A stretch of 64,000 nucleotides of DNA from Saprospiraceae bacterium (GTDB lineage: Bacteria; Bacteroidota; Bacteroidia; Chitinophagales; Saprospiraceae): NCBI GenBank assembly GCA_016710625.1, contig JADJVK010000020.1, forward strand, positions 1-64,000. Reading direction: 5' to 3'. The notes beneath the pieces were generated by a model. It was not told the DNA's origin. It ran no database searches and saw only the letters and a list, made by a program, of their open reading frames with translations. The translations under genes and the position numbers were made by a program. This document shows positions 11,301 to 21,306 of the stretch, piece after piece (the stretch's first letter is position 1; the number at the start of each line of letters is the position of its first letter).

Positions 11301-13547
11301 CTGATCCTCTTGAGGTCAAAATAAAATCTTTGCTCGTTGGTGCTCAAAATGACTGCAGTGAATGATACGTTCAGAGGCTACCAACAGAATTTTATCAAAT
11401 TCAGTAGTTCCGAATGATTTGATTTCGAATGTAAAATGGAAAGCAGCCTCGTAACAGCGCCAACGAAAGGAAATTTAACTCTGAATCCAAATGGTACTTT
11501 TAGTTATGTCCAAAAAATTACAATGGAAATGATCAATTTACCTATAAGTTAGAGTTTGAAGAATGTCCAGAAATAAATTCAGTAGCTTTTGAAAATTGAT
11601 GTTATCCAATATAGCATTGATATTGATAAAGATGCATTACGATGATGTGGATTTAGATGACGATAATGACGGAGTAAGTGATGCGCAAGAATTTGCAATC
11701 GAGGAAAAGGATTTTCTTGTCTTCCCTAGCGGTTTGATCCACCAGAGATGAGGATTTGGACGGCATTCCCAACTATAAAGATGCGATCAAAGATTACAAT
11801 GGCAGCCTTCAAGATGTGTGGATGGAAATAATGATGGTATTTGCGATATTATCAATGCTAGTTTTGATACTGATGGAGATAATGTCCTGTGATCATTTGG
11901 ACTTAGATAGCGATAATGATGGCATTACAGATTTGGATGAAGCAGTGACATAACAACCTGGATTTAGATAGAAATGGTGTAATTGATGGTGCACCTAATG
12001 CTTTCGGAATCAATGGATTGTGACGATCCAATTGATAAAGATGTGAATAGCTTAACCGCAGGTTCAAAATTACACCCATTGATAATGACTGGTGATTCTT
12101 CGTTCCAGATCACGATGATTTAGATAGTGAGAACGATGGAATTTATGACTTGAGAGAAGCAGATTATGGTTAAGGAATTGGCTGATTTGAACAATGATGG
12201 AAGAATAGATGTGAACGGCACTAACCCTGTTGATGCAAAAGGTTTACCATCCATCATCAGCCCAGGCTCTTAACGGGCAACAAACCAATCGGTTATCCAA
12301 GATTTCGATGGAGATGGCGTTCCAGATTGGTACGATTTAGTAAATAGCGATAACGACGGTATCAATGATGTGCTGAAGCTAGTTTACCAGACGACGATAA
12401 CGGGGATGGTATCATTGGTACTAGAAACCAAAGGAATGGAGATGGAGTTGCGACAGCTGATTCTAAAGGAACCAATAACAGCAACAAACAAACCAACCGA
12501 TACGGATGGAGATGGAATTTGATTGGCATGATGGAGATAGCGATAACGAGACGGCATCAAAGACGTGATAGAAGTTGGATTCTCCGACCCAGACAATGAT
12601 GGGCAAGCGCACGGAAAGTCCTATTGTAAATCCATTTGGTCAACCACAAAGGGGCAACAAATCTAAAACACCTGATTTTGATAAAGATGGTATTCCAGAC
12701 TTTAGAGATATTGAATGTAATTTGGTTTTAGACAAACCGACCTTAACCAATAGTGAAGATGTTTGTCCAAATAGCGATATCATTCTGTATGCTCAGAGTA
12801 ACTATCCATCTACTATGGTATGGTACAATGCTTCTGGAGATACTTTTGAGTAAAACAGCAAATCATTGGTTATCAATGCAATAATACAAAGGCAATCAGT
12901 CCTTATTTCGTCCAGATTTTATAACGGCTGCAAATCGACTTTATCGGATCCTCTACAAGTAAAACTAAAGGCGATTCCGCTAAATGCTGATTTTAATGCA
13001 GTTAATGATAGGCTATAGAGTTGCCATCAATGGCAGTTTGACATCCAATGTTACATTAAACGATGCTTATAGCAATGCTTTCAATTGGATAGTTGCTGTA
13101 GCTACTGCTCCTCAAAATGGAACAGTGACTATTTCAACAAATGGTGAATTCACTTACAAACCAAACAATGGCTACAAAGGAGCGGATAAGTTTACTTACA
13201 AATTAGCTTATGCTGACTGTCCAGATATCTTCAAAACGGCGGAAGTAGTGCTTGATGTGAATAACGACAATGTTGATGATTGTAATATTCCAAATATCAT
13301 CACTCCTAATGATGATGATGAAAATGATGTTTTAATCATCCCTTGTGCTGATAGCTATCCTGAAAGTGAATTGACTGTTTATAATAAATGGGGCTCAGTG
13401 GTTTATAATGAAAGAAATTATAAAAACAAATGGAAAAGGACTTACAATGGGGACTTACTTCCAGCAGGAACATATTACTATACTTACAAATTGAAACCTT
13501 CGGACTCAAAATGCAAAGTAGGTTATGTAACCATCGTAAGAGATTAA
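8374..13547 (+). CDS. Giant secreted adhesin with calcium-type (TSP3-like) repeats and CHU_C (T9SS type B) C-terminus, heavily frameshifted
   Basis: The signal peptide (LLTFILLISSLQVFAEG) starts at 8374. Frame 8594-9274 is a beta-rich N-terminal domain (IKVYAPSGALVATFDD...). From about 9970 the DNA repeats codons for D-x-D-x-D-G-I-x-D, the aspartate-rich calcium-binding pattern of thrombospondin type 3 repeats, in continually broken frames. The end is clean (12984-13547): a cadherin/Big_9-like domain (GTVTISTNGEFTYKPNNGYKG) and a gliding-motility-associated C-terminal domain (NIITPNDDDENDV, ELTVYNKWGSVVY, PAGTYYYTYKL), the type B T9SS sorting signal. The intact protein would be about 1,720 aa, anchored on the cell surface. 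The next gene is the PorP/SprF partner expected for type B cargo. The breaks are too many for a living gene and are most likely assembly noise in a repetitive region. Confidence 0.8.
9970..13270 (+). repeat. Two tandem copies of a ~1.65-kb TSP3-plus-cadherin-like module
   Basis: Landmarks recur in the same order about 1.64-1.66 kb apart: the 'gatgacgataa-gacgga' opening (about 10013 and 11658), 'catttggac-tagatagcgataatga' (10254 and 11893), 'gatttagatagtga' (10466 and 12117), the 'acagc-ga---aaagg' segment (10797 and 12449) and the cadherin-like segment (about 11400 and 13040). Each copy holds a run of aspartate-rich repeats followed by one beta-sandwich domain. Confidence 0.65.
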
Positions 13548-13583
13548 TTAACAGCCATTTAATTAAATAATAAAATTATTAAA

Positions 13584-14500
13584 ATGAAAAATAATATTCT
13601 TTTAATCATATTCATAGCATTGGGACTGAATGCCTTTGGTCAACAAGAGGTTCAATTCACCCATTATGCCTATCACAAATTAGCTTATAACCCTGCCGTA
13701 GCTGGTAGCTTAGGAAATGGCGTTTTGGGCGCAATTTATCGCAACCAATGGTCAGGAATTCCTGGAGCTCCTCGAACTGGTTCTATTTATGGGCACATGC
13801 CCATTATGAATGATAAAGCTGGAGTTGGTTTGTATCTAACGAATGATAGACTTGGTTTTACAAGTTCCAATTTTGCAGCTATTTCTTATGCTTACCGAAT
13901 GAAAATTGGATATGGCATGACTTTGAGTCTAGGGCTGCAAGGAGAAATCGAGCACACTTCATTAGATTGGTCGAAAGCAGACCCGAACTCAGTGAATGAT
14001 CAAATAATCGGTAGCGGAGCTAGCAACAAAGTAGGTGGAAATGCAGGAGCAGGTTTGTATTTACAACACAGAAAATTCTTTTTCGGGTTTTCCGTTCCTC
14101 GTTTGTTCAAAAACACACTTTATCGAAATGTAGGAAATACTTTATCGAATAGAGATTTTAGATCCTACTTTATATCTGGAGGAGCGAATGTGCCTTTGAC
14201 CAACAATGTGACTTTAGTGCCAATGGCATTAATCAGTTTTGGTCCATCCATTCCTGCATCAGTTGATTTGGGAGCAAACTTTTTGTTCTTCCAAAAATCA
14301 GTGTGGGAGCAAACTGGAGAGCATTGGACAGTTTCGACGGATTGGTGATGTTGCAATTGAACAAAAAATCAGAGCAGGATTTGCTTATGATTTCACCTCT
14401 TCCTCTAAAAAAATCTACCGCTGGTAGTTGGGAAGTGATGTTGGAGTACCAATTTAAATGCAACGACAATGAAATTGTTAACTCTATCAGATATTTTTAA
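13584..14500 (+). CDS. PorP/SprF family outer membrane protein (frameshifted near C-terminus)
   Basis: These beta-barrel proteins work with T9SS and are thought to anchor or assist secretion of type B (CHU_C) cargo. The signal peptide ends NAFGQQ; then come QFTHYAYHKLAYNPAVAGS and YRNQWSGIPGAPRT, the family signature. The frame 13584-14348 runs to codon 254. After shifts near 14300 and 14400 the remainder reads ANWRALDSFDG, QKIRAGFAYDFTSS and GSWEVMLEYQFKCN, with stop at 14500, giving about 305 aa, the usual length. It lies 37 bases after the adhesin and 22 bases before the OmpA-type gene, so the three form an operon. Confidence 0.9.
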
Positions 14501-14521
14501 ATAGCAATAATTTTAAAAAAA

Positions 14522-16331
14522 ATGAATTTTAAATTTATATTAATAATGTGCCTAAGTCTTTCTTTTACAGGGCTTTTTGCACAAAATTATCAATTAAAAA
14601 ATTTAGATATTGTCAATTCGGAATATCTTGATTTCAGCCCAATACGATACAAACAAGGCATTCTTTTTACTTCCACTAGAGACACAGTTGTAAGTGCAAA
14701 GACAAAAGAACGGATGACAACTACACTAATCTTTATTATGGCGATATCAATTCTGGCAAAGTAACCGAATTGATTGGGGATGTAAATGGCAGACATCATG
14801 ATGGTGTGGCTACTTTATCCAATAATAATTCACTTTATTTTACTCGAACCAACAAAATCGGGAAGAGCAGAATGGGGGTGAAAGATTTGAAGATTTACAA
14901 ACTCAAATACGATAATGGAGAGTGGTTGAACGACGGAGAAGTGCCATTTAATAGCAAAGAATATTCTACTGCTCACCCTACATTGAGTCCTGATGGGCAA
15001 AAGCTCTATTTTTCTTCAAATCGACCAGGTTCTATCGGAGGGATGGATATTTGGATGAGTACAAAAGAAAAAAATGGCAACTGGGGTGCTCCAGTGAATT
15101 TAGGGGCAAATGTGAATTCAAAGGGAAATGAGGTTTTTCCTTTCCTATCAGAAAATAATGAATTGTTCTTCTCTTCTGACGGACATGAAGGAAGCCAAAA
15201 GTTGGATATCTACAAGGTGAATCTTGCAGACTTATCCGCTATTACTCGACTAAACGAGACCATCAACTCCCCTTATGATGACTTTGGGTATGCAGAATAT
15301 GAGAATGGCACTTTTGGTTACATGAGCTCAAACAGACCTGGTGGAAAGGGTGGAGATGACATTTATGTATTCAAAAAACAAAATATCAATTTGCCCAAAT
15401 GCAAGATTATTGTTATCGATGCGGCTAATAATCAAATGATTAGCAAGCCAGCAATTGCAGCAGCAGCGAACAACAACACCTTGACGAATACGGATGACTT
15501 TTGATGATTACTCCCGATAATGGGCAATTATATACTATTTTGGTGAGCAAGGCGGGTTATCAGCCCAAAGAAATCAAAGTTTCTGGCTTAGAGCTGGCAA
15601 CTACACCTGAATATAAAGTGCCATTAACGAAATTGGCTCCAGTGAAAACGGTATCCAAATTGGTGATAAAATCAAGACCGAGTCAACAATTGGTGCCGAA
15701 TGCCAGTGTGAAAATAGAAAAGCAATGTGGCAACAATGCTACTGAAACGATCATTTCAAATTCAGGCGAAAGTGAGATTTCGATGGAATGCAGTTGCAAT
15801 TACAAAATAACGGTCCTAAAAGATGGTTTTGCTGCTCAGACCAAATCATTTGTATCTCCAAGCTGCGACAATCCAGCTTCTGTAACCCAGGTGATCGAAT
15901 TGGAGCCTGTGAAAACCTTCGAAGGAACGGAGATCAAGCAAGGAGCGGTTATCACTTTGAAGGATATTTATTATGATTACAACAAATACAATATCCGTCC
16001 AGATGCAAGAGTAGTGTTAGATAAGGTGGTGAATTTGATGAATCAATATCCATCTTTGGAGATTGAGTTAGCTTCACATACGGATAGCAGGGGCAATAAT
16101 CAATATAATCAAACGTTATCACAGAATCGTGCCCAATCGGCGGTAGAATACATCGTATCGAGAGGAATTGCAGGTTCGAGATTGAGAGCAGGAGGTTATG
16201 GAGAATCTCAATTGACCAACCATTGTGCGGATGGCGTAAAATGCTCTGAGCAGGAGCACCAATCCAACAGAAGAACAGAAGTCAGGGTTTTAAAATTTGA
16301 AGAATCGAATGTAAATATAATTAAAGAGTAG
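14522..16331 (+). CDS. OmpA/PD40 family peptidoglycan-associated protein (PorE-like), frameshifted
   Basis: Order of parts: signal peptide (SLSFTGLFAQ), PD40/beta-propeller blades (HPTLSPDGQKLYFSSNRPG, FPFLSENNELFFSSDG, YMSSNRPGGKGGDDIYVF), a carboxypeptidase-regulatory-like beta domain, and a C-terminal OmpA domain (DIYYDYNKYNIRPDA, ELASHTDSRGNN, NRAQSAVEYI, NRRTEVRVL) that binds peptidoglycan. Frames are 14522-14764, 14770-15504 and 15501-16331; the two shifts lie near 14720-14765 and 15500. Total about 603 aa. Proteins of this layout sit in the periplasm and tie T9SS outer membrane components to the cell wall. Last gene of the adhesin-PorP-OmpA operon; a strong terminator follows. Confidence 0.9.
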
Positions 16332-16340
16332 ATTTTTTAT

Positions 16341-16374
16341 CCTTGCAGATCATCGCATCTGCAAGGGTTTTTTT
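16341..16374 (+). terminator. Rho-independent terminator of the adhesin-PorP-OmpA operon
   Basis: CCTTGCAGAT (16341-16350), loop CATCGC, ATCTGCAAGG (16357-16366), followed by GTTTTTTT. A perfect 10-bp stem, 9 bases after the stop codon. Confidence 0.9.
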
Positions 16375-16375
16375 A

Positions 16376-16744
16376 TTACTCCACCACCACCAACTTCCCA
16401 ATACCCTCTATTCTTTTTTCTTTTAATAATTGCACTATATAAAATCCTTTTTGTTTAGGGGCATCAAATGTCCAATTGTTTTGTAAAGGCATAGTGGAAA
16501 TAAGTTTCCCGCCAATATCAAAGATAGAAAACTGATAGTTTTCAATGGCTGTTGTTTCTTTAAGTCGTATTTGAATAGTTGCCCCTGATGTTACCAAATT
16601 AGGAATTAGTTCAAGAGCTGCATTATTGTCCAAGTTCGTTAATATCTACGGTACATATAGTTTGGCTTGGTTGACATAAAAGGTAGTTTGAGCATCCAAA
16701 AAGATATATTTTAATACTAAAACTAAGATTAGCGTTTTTTTCAT
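16376..16744 (-). CDS. Very short T9SS type A cargo protein or remnant
   Basis: An ATG at 16742-16744 begins a signal peptide (MKKTLILVLVLKYIFLDAQ). About 30 codons later an in-frame TAG interrupts it, and the same frame reopens at 16633 as a complete T9SS type A sorting domain (QIRLKETTAIENYQFSIF, DIGGKLIS, KGFYIVQLLKEK, KLVVVE). Read one base out of phase, the bridge gives CQPSQTICTVDINELGQ, so two compensating indels may restore one protein of about 122 aa. Either way almost nothing lies between signal peptide and sorting domain, which is odd: it may be a deletion remnant or a micro-cargo. It converges with the OmpA operon. Confidence 0.5.
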
Positions 16745-16846
16745 TTTCCGAAATTAATCCATTTAGAAATACTCTCCAATATATCCTTATTTGAACCAAA
16801 ACGCTGCATCTAATACAGTATTTTATGGCATTGATTCAAAAAAAAA

Positions 16847-16874
16847 CACCCTTCCGCAACTTATCGAAAGGGTG
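16847..16874 (-). terminator. Terminator of the small gene at 16898-17254
   Basis: CACCCTT (16847-16853) pairs with AAGGGTG (16868-16874). On the minus strand the stem is followed by a run of T (plus-strand A run at 16838-16846). It begins 24 bases after the gene's stop codon. Confidence 0.7.
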
Positions 16875-16897
16875 CAACTCACACTAAAAATCTATAT

Positions 16898-17254
16898 TTA
16901 TGCCACTTCAGACACTTTTCTTTTGGGTTGAATACGATTTATCTTTTTCGTACCACCTGCTTTTTCATATTCGTCAGAGTTCCTTCCATATTTCGAAGCC
17001 ACCCCACTCAACATTCTATCTGACAAATCTTTCAAAGACTTTTTACTTTCCAACACATTGTTTCTTAGTTCATCTACTAGCGATAGTTGGGTATTGTATG
17101 CATTCAATTTATCCCTTAAATCTTTAATTGCATTTTCGTAAAACGATAAGGTAAGTCCATTGCCTAAATCCAAATTAGCACTAATGGATTTCATTGCGGC
17201 ACTTCTTGCAATCGCTTCATCATAATGTGAATTGATTTTCTTTCTTCTTGACAT
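16898..17254 (-). CDS. Uncharacterised 118-aa helical protein
   Basis: A clean, lysine-rich, mostly helical soluble protein. It opens with a basic stretch (MSRRKKINSH), has a coiled-coil-prone middle (DLRDKLNAYNTQLSLV, LESKKSLKDLSDRML) and ends with ASKYGRNSDEYEKAGG and a basic tail. I have an impression of similar small proteins in Bacteroidota and Cyanobacteria with the same 'SKYGxxSxEYExAGG' ending, but no function. Stand-alone gene with its own terminator. Upstream lies an unusual array of palindromes (17401-17570) that may control it. Confidence 0.65.
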   Translation of the reverse strand: MSRRKKINSHYDEAIARSAAMKSISANLDLGNGLTLSFYENAIKDLRDKLNAYNTQLSLVDELRNNVLESKKSLKDLSDRMLSGVASKYGRNSDEYEKAGGTKKINRIQPKRKVSEVA

Positions 17255-18193
17255 GTATTTAATGTTTTATGTTATCTAATAACCTTAAAACATAAATAAC
17301 GATTATTTATTATACTAAATTGGAAATTTAACAAATTTTTAAGAACACTAACCTACTGGTTACCAACAGGTTCAACTACCTTGATTTACCATAAACAATG
17401 GAAAGGAATTTGAATTTCTTCCTTAGGAATGCACAAGTGTTCCTTCCTATTCAATAAGTGTTCCTTAATAAAACTTGTTGTTTCCTAAGGAATACATTTG
17501 TTTTTGAAAGGAATATTTATTGATTCAAAAATGAATATAAAGTATTGGTAAAGGAACACTTATTGATTCTTTAAGAAATGAAATTATTTTGGAAGTATAA
17601 AACTAAATCACAAATCAAATTGTATAAATTTTTACAGATTGAGTTTACCTTATTATTATAATTTAGGATATATTTAATTTTATGTACCTAAAGATATAAT
17701 ATGAAATGGGTTTAAAATATTATTATTTAAAAATAGTAGTATTTTTGCTAAAAATGAGTATAATTCTTGATGAGATAAACTATTGGCATATTTGAATTAG
17801 TGTTGTCTTAGTTAAATTATTTATAGAATTTTTCAAAATCTATGATATGAAGATAATTCTAAAGAATATTTAAAATTGAAATTTGTAGAACTATATGAAA
17901 TTATTTGATGAATATCAATATTTTCAAAACAACATTTAAGTTCAATTAAAAATAAAAGTTGGTATTATTATTTCCAAAAATGATGATTTATATGTTCCTC
18001 TCATTTAAAGAATGCAGTATAGATTAGAATACAAATAAAAAAAATTAAAATTAATTACCAAATATAATTATTAATAAAATAAATAACAATGTAAACAAAC
18101 TATAATACTACAAAAGTAATCACTTATAGTGATATTGAGAGATTGAGATAAAAATTTAATAAAAAAATTCATTAACACAAAATAATTAGCAAT
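17255..18193. other. Long AT-rich intergenic region with palindrome array
   Basis: 939 bases between two divergently transcribed genes. The left third holds the spaced palindromes described at 17401-17570. The rest (17571-18193) is extremely AT-rich with no coding frame; an RNA gene or decayed sequence is possible but I see no supporting structure. Confidence 0.5.
17401..17570. promoter_or_regulatory. Array of phased AGGAA/TTCCT palindromes and inverted repeats
   Basis: Two palindromes TTCCTWAGGAA at 17419-17429 and 17482-17492 (centres 63 bases apart). Two direct copies of AAGTGTTCCTT at 17435-17445 and 17456-17466 (21 bases apart). The second is part of TCAATAAGTGTTCCTT (17451-17466), whose perfect inverted copy is at 17551-17566. 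GAAAGGAAT occurs near 17401 and 17507. Spacings of 21 and 63 are close to whole helical turns, as expected for sites bound on one face of DNA. Confidence 0.5.
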
Positions 18194-19261
18194 ATGGAAT
18201 CAATTGAGATAAAAGGGTACAAATCCATAAAGCATATTAATTTAAGTTTACTACCGATAAATATTTTAATTGGTGCTAATGGAGCAGGTAAGTCTAATAT
18301 ATTGTCATTCTTTGAGTTTTTGGATAATTTGTACAATCAAAAATTACAAGCCTATGTAGGTCATTGCGGAGGTATTCATAAGTTCTTATTTAACGGTATA
18401 GATTCTACTGATAGCATTTCTGCCAAAATAGTTTTTTGATGAAAGTATAAATTCATATTCATTTGAAGTAACTCGTTCAGCTTCTTCTTTTGTATTTTCT
18501 AAAGAAATTTTATGGTATCACAAAGACGATTTTAGAATATAATGACTATTCGAAAGAAGCAGGAATAAAATACAATGAATATCCTAGAGCAACTTACATA
18601 AAAGAATATATAACCGCTTTACGAAAGTATCACTTTCATGATACTGGTGATAAATCACCATTTAACCAATCATCTAAAATTGGAAAAGATAGTATTGAAC
18701 TTTATGATAAAGGTGAAAATTTAGCTGCATTTCTTTATCAAATTAAACAAGAAAACCCTAAAGTATTTTATAGAATTATTAAAACAATTCAAAGTGTGAT
18801 ACCTCATTTTTTAGATTTTGTTTTAGTACCGATAGAGAAAAATAATATTGTATTGTATTGGAAAGATAAATATAGTAATTATAATTATGACATTACCGAT
18901 TTTTCAGACGGTTCTATTCGTTTTATTGCACTTACTGTTTTGTTTTTTGCAACCCAATCCACCAAGAACTATCATTATTGATGAACCAGAGTTGGGTTTA
19001 CATCCTTTTGCTATAGCAAAATTGGCTGGTTTAATCCATACAGTTGCATCAGATAAATGCCAAGTTATTATAGCTACTCAATCAGCAGAATTAATAGCAA
19101 ATTTTCAGCCGAAAGATATAATTGCAGTAGATAATATACAAGGTGAAACAAAAATTACCCGTTTAGATAATGAATTATATAAAGGTTGGTTAGAAGAATA
19201 TACTCTAGATGAGCTTTGGAAAAGAAACATTATTAACAAAGCTCAACCAAATTTTAATTAA
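18194..19261 (+). CDS. AAA family ATPase (RecF/OLD-like), frameshifted
   Basis: ABC-type ATPase of the AAA_15/AAA_21 kind. MESIEIKGYKSIKHINLSL opens the fold, GANGAGKSN is Walker A (about residue 30), the signature-like region is ITDFSDGSIRF, and TIIIDEPELGLHP is Walker B, followed by ATQSAELI (switch). Frames are 18194-18439, 18490-18981 and about 18950-19261, so shifts lie near 18435 and 18950. Total about 355 aa, normal for short members. Its stop is two bases before the start of the DUF4276-like gene, so the two are translationally linked. ATPase plus TOPRIM/DUF4276 pairs resemble RloA-RloB and PARIS-type anti-phage systems; a defence role is inference. Confidence 0.85.
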
Positions 19262-19263
19262 CT

Positions 19264-19922
19264 ATGAAACGTATAATTATTATTTGTGAGGGTCCAACAG
19301 AAAAGGAGTTTGTGAAAAACTATTATATAGCCATTTTTTTAATATGAGTATTCTAATTCAATGGGTTTATCCAAATGGTCGCAAGGTGGTCATATCTCTT
19401 GAGTTATTTATTAAATCAAATTGTAGTAACGCTAAAGCAAGATACTACTGCCTTTGTTACTACATTTATTGATTTGTATGGTTTACACAAACCCGAACTT
19501 TTTCCAAATTGGAATGAAGCTCTAATACTAAAAAGAAACCCTTACCAAAGAGTTATAAAATTAGAGCAAGGTATGTCAGATGCTTTACCCGAAAATTTAA
19601 GACATAGGTTTATACCAAATATTATATTGCACGAATTTGAAGGATTATTATTCAATGATTTATCTCATTTTGAAAATCAATTTAATGAAAATGAATTTAG
19701 AAATAAAACGGCATTAATTAATGTATTAAACGATTTTAATAATCCAGAGTTAATAAATGAAACAAAAGAAAATTCTCCATCGCATAGATTGGAAAACGTA
19801 ATTTTCAACAACTTCAAAAAACTATACATGGTATTCAAATTGCAGAAAGTATTGGATTGATTAGATTACGTCAAAAATCTATACACTTTAATGATTGGAT
19901 TAAAAGATTAGAAAGCATTTAG
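19264..19922 (+). CDS. DUF4276-like (TOPRIM-type) effector protein, frameshifted
   Basis: It begins MKRIIIICEGPTEKEFVK, the 'xxxEGPTE' opening of DUF4276 and related TOPRIM-like nuclease families, where the glutamate is a likely metal ligand. The frame breaks near 19340 and resumes at 19375, showing TTFIDLYGL (acidic strand) and IILHEFEGLLFND, the second family hallmark. A last shift near 19830 gives IAESIGLIRLRQKSI...NDWIKRLESI, stop at 19922. Total about 219 aa, typical. Starts two bases after the ATPase. The likely role is the nuclease or toxic partner of the ATPase (inference from gene pairing). Base composition is even more AT-rich than its neighbours, as often in transferred defence genes. 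Confidence 0.75.
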
Positions 19923-20058
19923 TTTTTTATTATATAGATACTTTCAAAATATATATTGTTATACGCCTAGTTTTATTTAATCCATTTAAATTTACATAAT
20001 TTGTTTAATACAAAATATATACAATAATTATATACAATCAAATCATATATTTATCTGA

Positions 20059-21306
20059 TTAAAAATAAGTTGATAATCCAAACTGGATTGCTCCTAATTT
20101 AGATGGCTCATTTCCAACTATATCTCTAATTAATTGATATTTGTAATTGAGACGAATGACGGTAGTACCATAAGGTCTGAAAGCTATTGATGGAGTAAAA
20201 ACCCATGTATCGTCAAAGATCTTTTCATTCGATAACTTAAATTTATTCTGATTGAAATCTGCATAATCAAAACGGATACCTACATTTATTTTTGCATTAT
20301 TCCAACCCAATATTTTTCTTTGTAAAACTGTTGCGATGATATCGCAATAACCACCGAACTGTCTTGACCCATAGGTTTGCACATAATTCTCGGGTAACTC
20401 TACAAATGCTTTTACAACTTCTCCATTGATTGAAATTTTGTTATTGAATATAGAAGTATTAAAATCAACAGCAAACAAACTTGCACTTCGTTTATTTTCA
20501 ATGATAAGCCCATCTTTTTTCCAAGTATTATAAACACCCGTCAAATAAGAAATCCCAATTTCTCCAATATTTCTATTTCTCAAAGCAATCTTTCCAGTGA
20601 ACATTGGCAGTCCACTACTGCTTTTTTCGAATTTATTTGCATTTTCTTTTGCTTCATGAAAGGAAGTCCTATTTGATTCGTTGAGGATTAATTTATCATC
20701 AAAGCCATTTGTTAAATAGGTTTCATACCCGATGCTCCAATTGTGTAAAAAATACTTACCATGAAAGCCGAAACCAACGTTTGACAATGTGGAAGGTACA
20801 ATTTCTGTCATAGAGATGGGTCGATCAATGAAATCCCATCTTGGTCCGTCGTGATTTTGATTGTATGCTCCAATAGGATTTAGGACGATCCCCCCTCTAA
20901 GATTGAACATGGGATGAAATTCCATATCCATTAATGCCGATTCAATATTTATTTCTCTAGTACCATCTTCGAATTCCAATTCTGATAAAAATTTGATCTT
21001 CTTAGTTATCGTACTCGAAAAGAACAAGGTCAATCTCCTCATTTGGAAATTGAAGCCATCAGAGACACCATCCGTTTTTGCATATTCTACATTTGTCTCT
21101 ATATACCCACCAATGGCAATTGGAGACTTCCCTATCGCTAAAAATGGACGGTTAAAGATGGCATCCATATTCATTCTTTGATTTATGGTGTCTGCTCTTA
21201 CATAATTGTTGAGCTTCGTAGTGTCTTGAGCCTGAACTTTCAATATTGAATTTGACAATAAAAAAAGTAACATTAGGGGTTTATAAATTGATAAAAATGT
21301 TTTCAT
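20059..21306 (-). CDS. Outer membrane porin, OprO/OprP-like
   Basis: 415 aa, clean. Signal peptide ends KVQAQ, followed by alternating beta-strand text and a C-terminal phenylalanine (GLSTYF), the usual outer membrane barrel end. GGYIETNVEYAKTDG, NFQMRRLTLFFSSTI and FLSELEFEDGTREINIE fit the phosphate-selective porin O/P superfamily. ALMDMEFHPMFNLRGGIVLNP also fits. The substrate is unknown. Its start overlaps the end of the Rieske gene by 26 bases, so it is the last gene of the di-haem oxidoreductase, Rieske and porin operon. Confidence 0.75.
   Translation of the reverse strand: MKTFLSIYKPLMLLFLLSNSILKVQAQDTTKLNNYVRADTINQRMNMDAIFNRPFLAIGKSPIAIGGYIETNVEYAKTDGVSDGFNFQMRRLTLFFSSTITKKIKFLSELEFEDGTREINIESALMDMEFHPMFNLRGGIVLNPIGAYNQNHDGPRWDFIDRPISMTEIVPSTLSNVGFGFHGKYFLHNWSIGYETYLTNGFDDKLILNESNRTSFHEAKENANKFEKSSSGLPMFTGKIALRNRNIGEIGISYLTGVYNTWKKDGLIIENKRSASLFAVDFNTSIFNNKISINGEVVKAFVELPENYVQTYGSRQFGGYCDIIATVLQRKILGWNNAKINVGIRFDYADFNQNKFKLSNEKIFDDTWVFTPSIAFRPYGTTVIRLNYKYQLIRDIVGNEPSKLGAIQFGLSTYF

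Noticed and set aside
9970..12600. Antisense open frames (for example 9970-10212, 10292-10543, 10754-11008, 12384-12596 on the minus strand)
   Set aside because: They are mirror frames of the aspartate-rich repeats (GAT/GAC codons read as ATC/GTC) and have no protein-like features.
16341..16374. Hairpin as a small RNA
   Set aside because: Position, stem and T run are those of a normal terminator.
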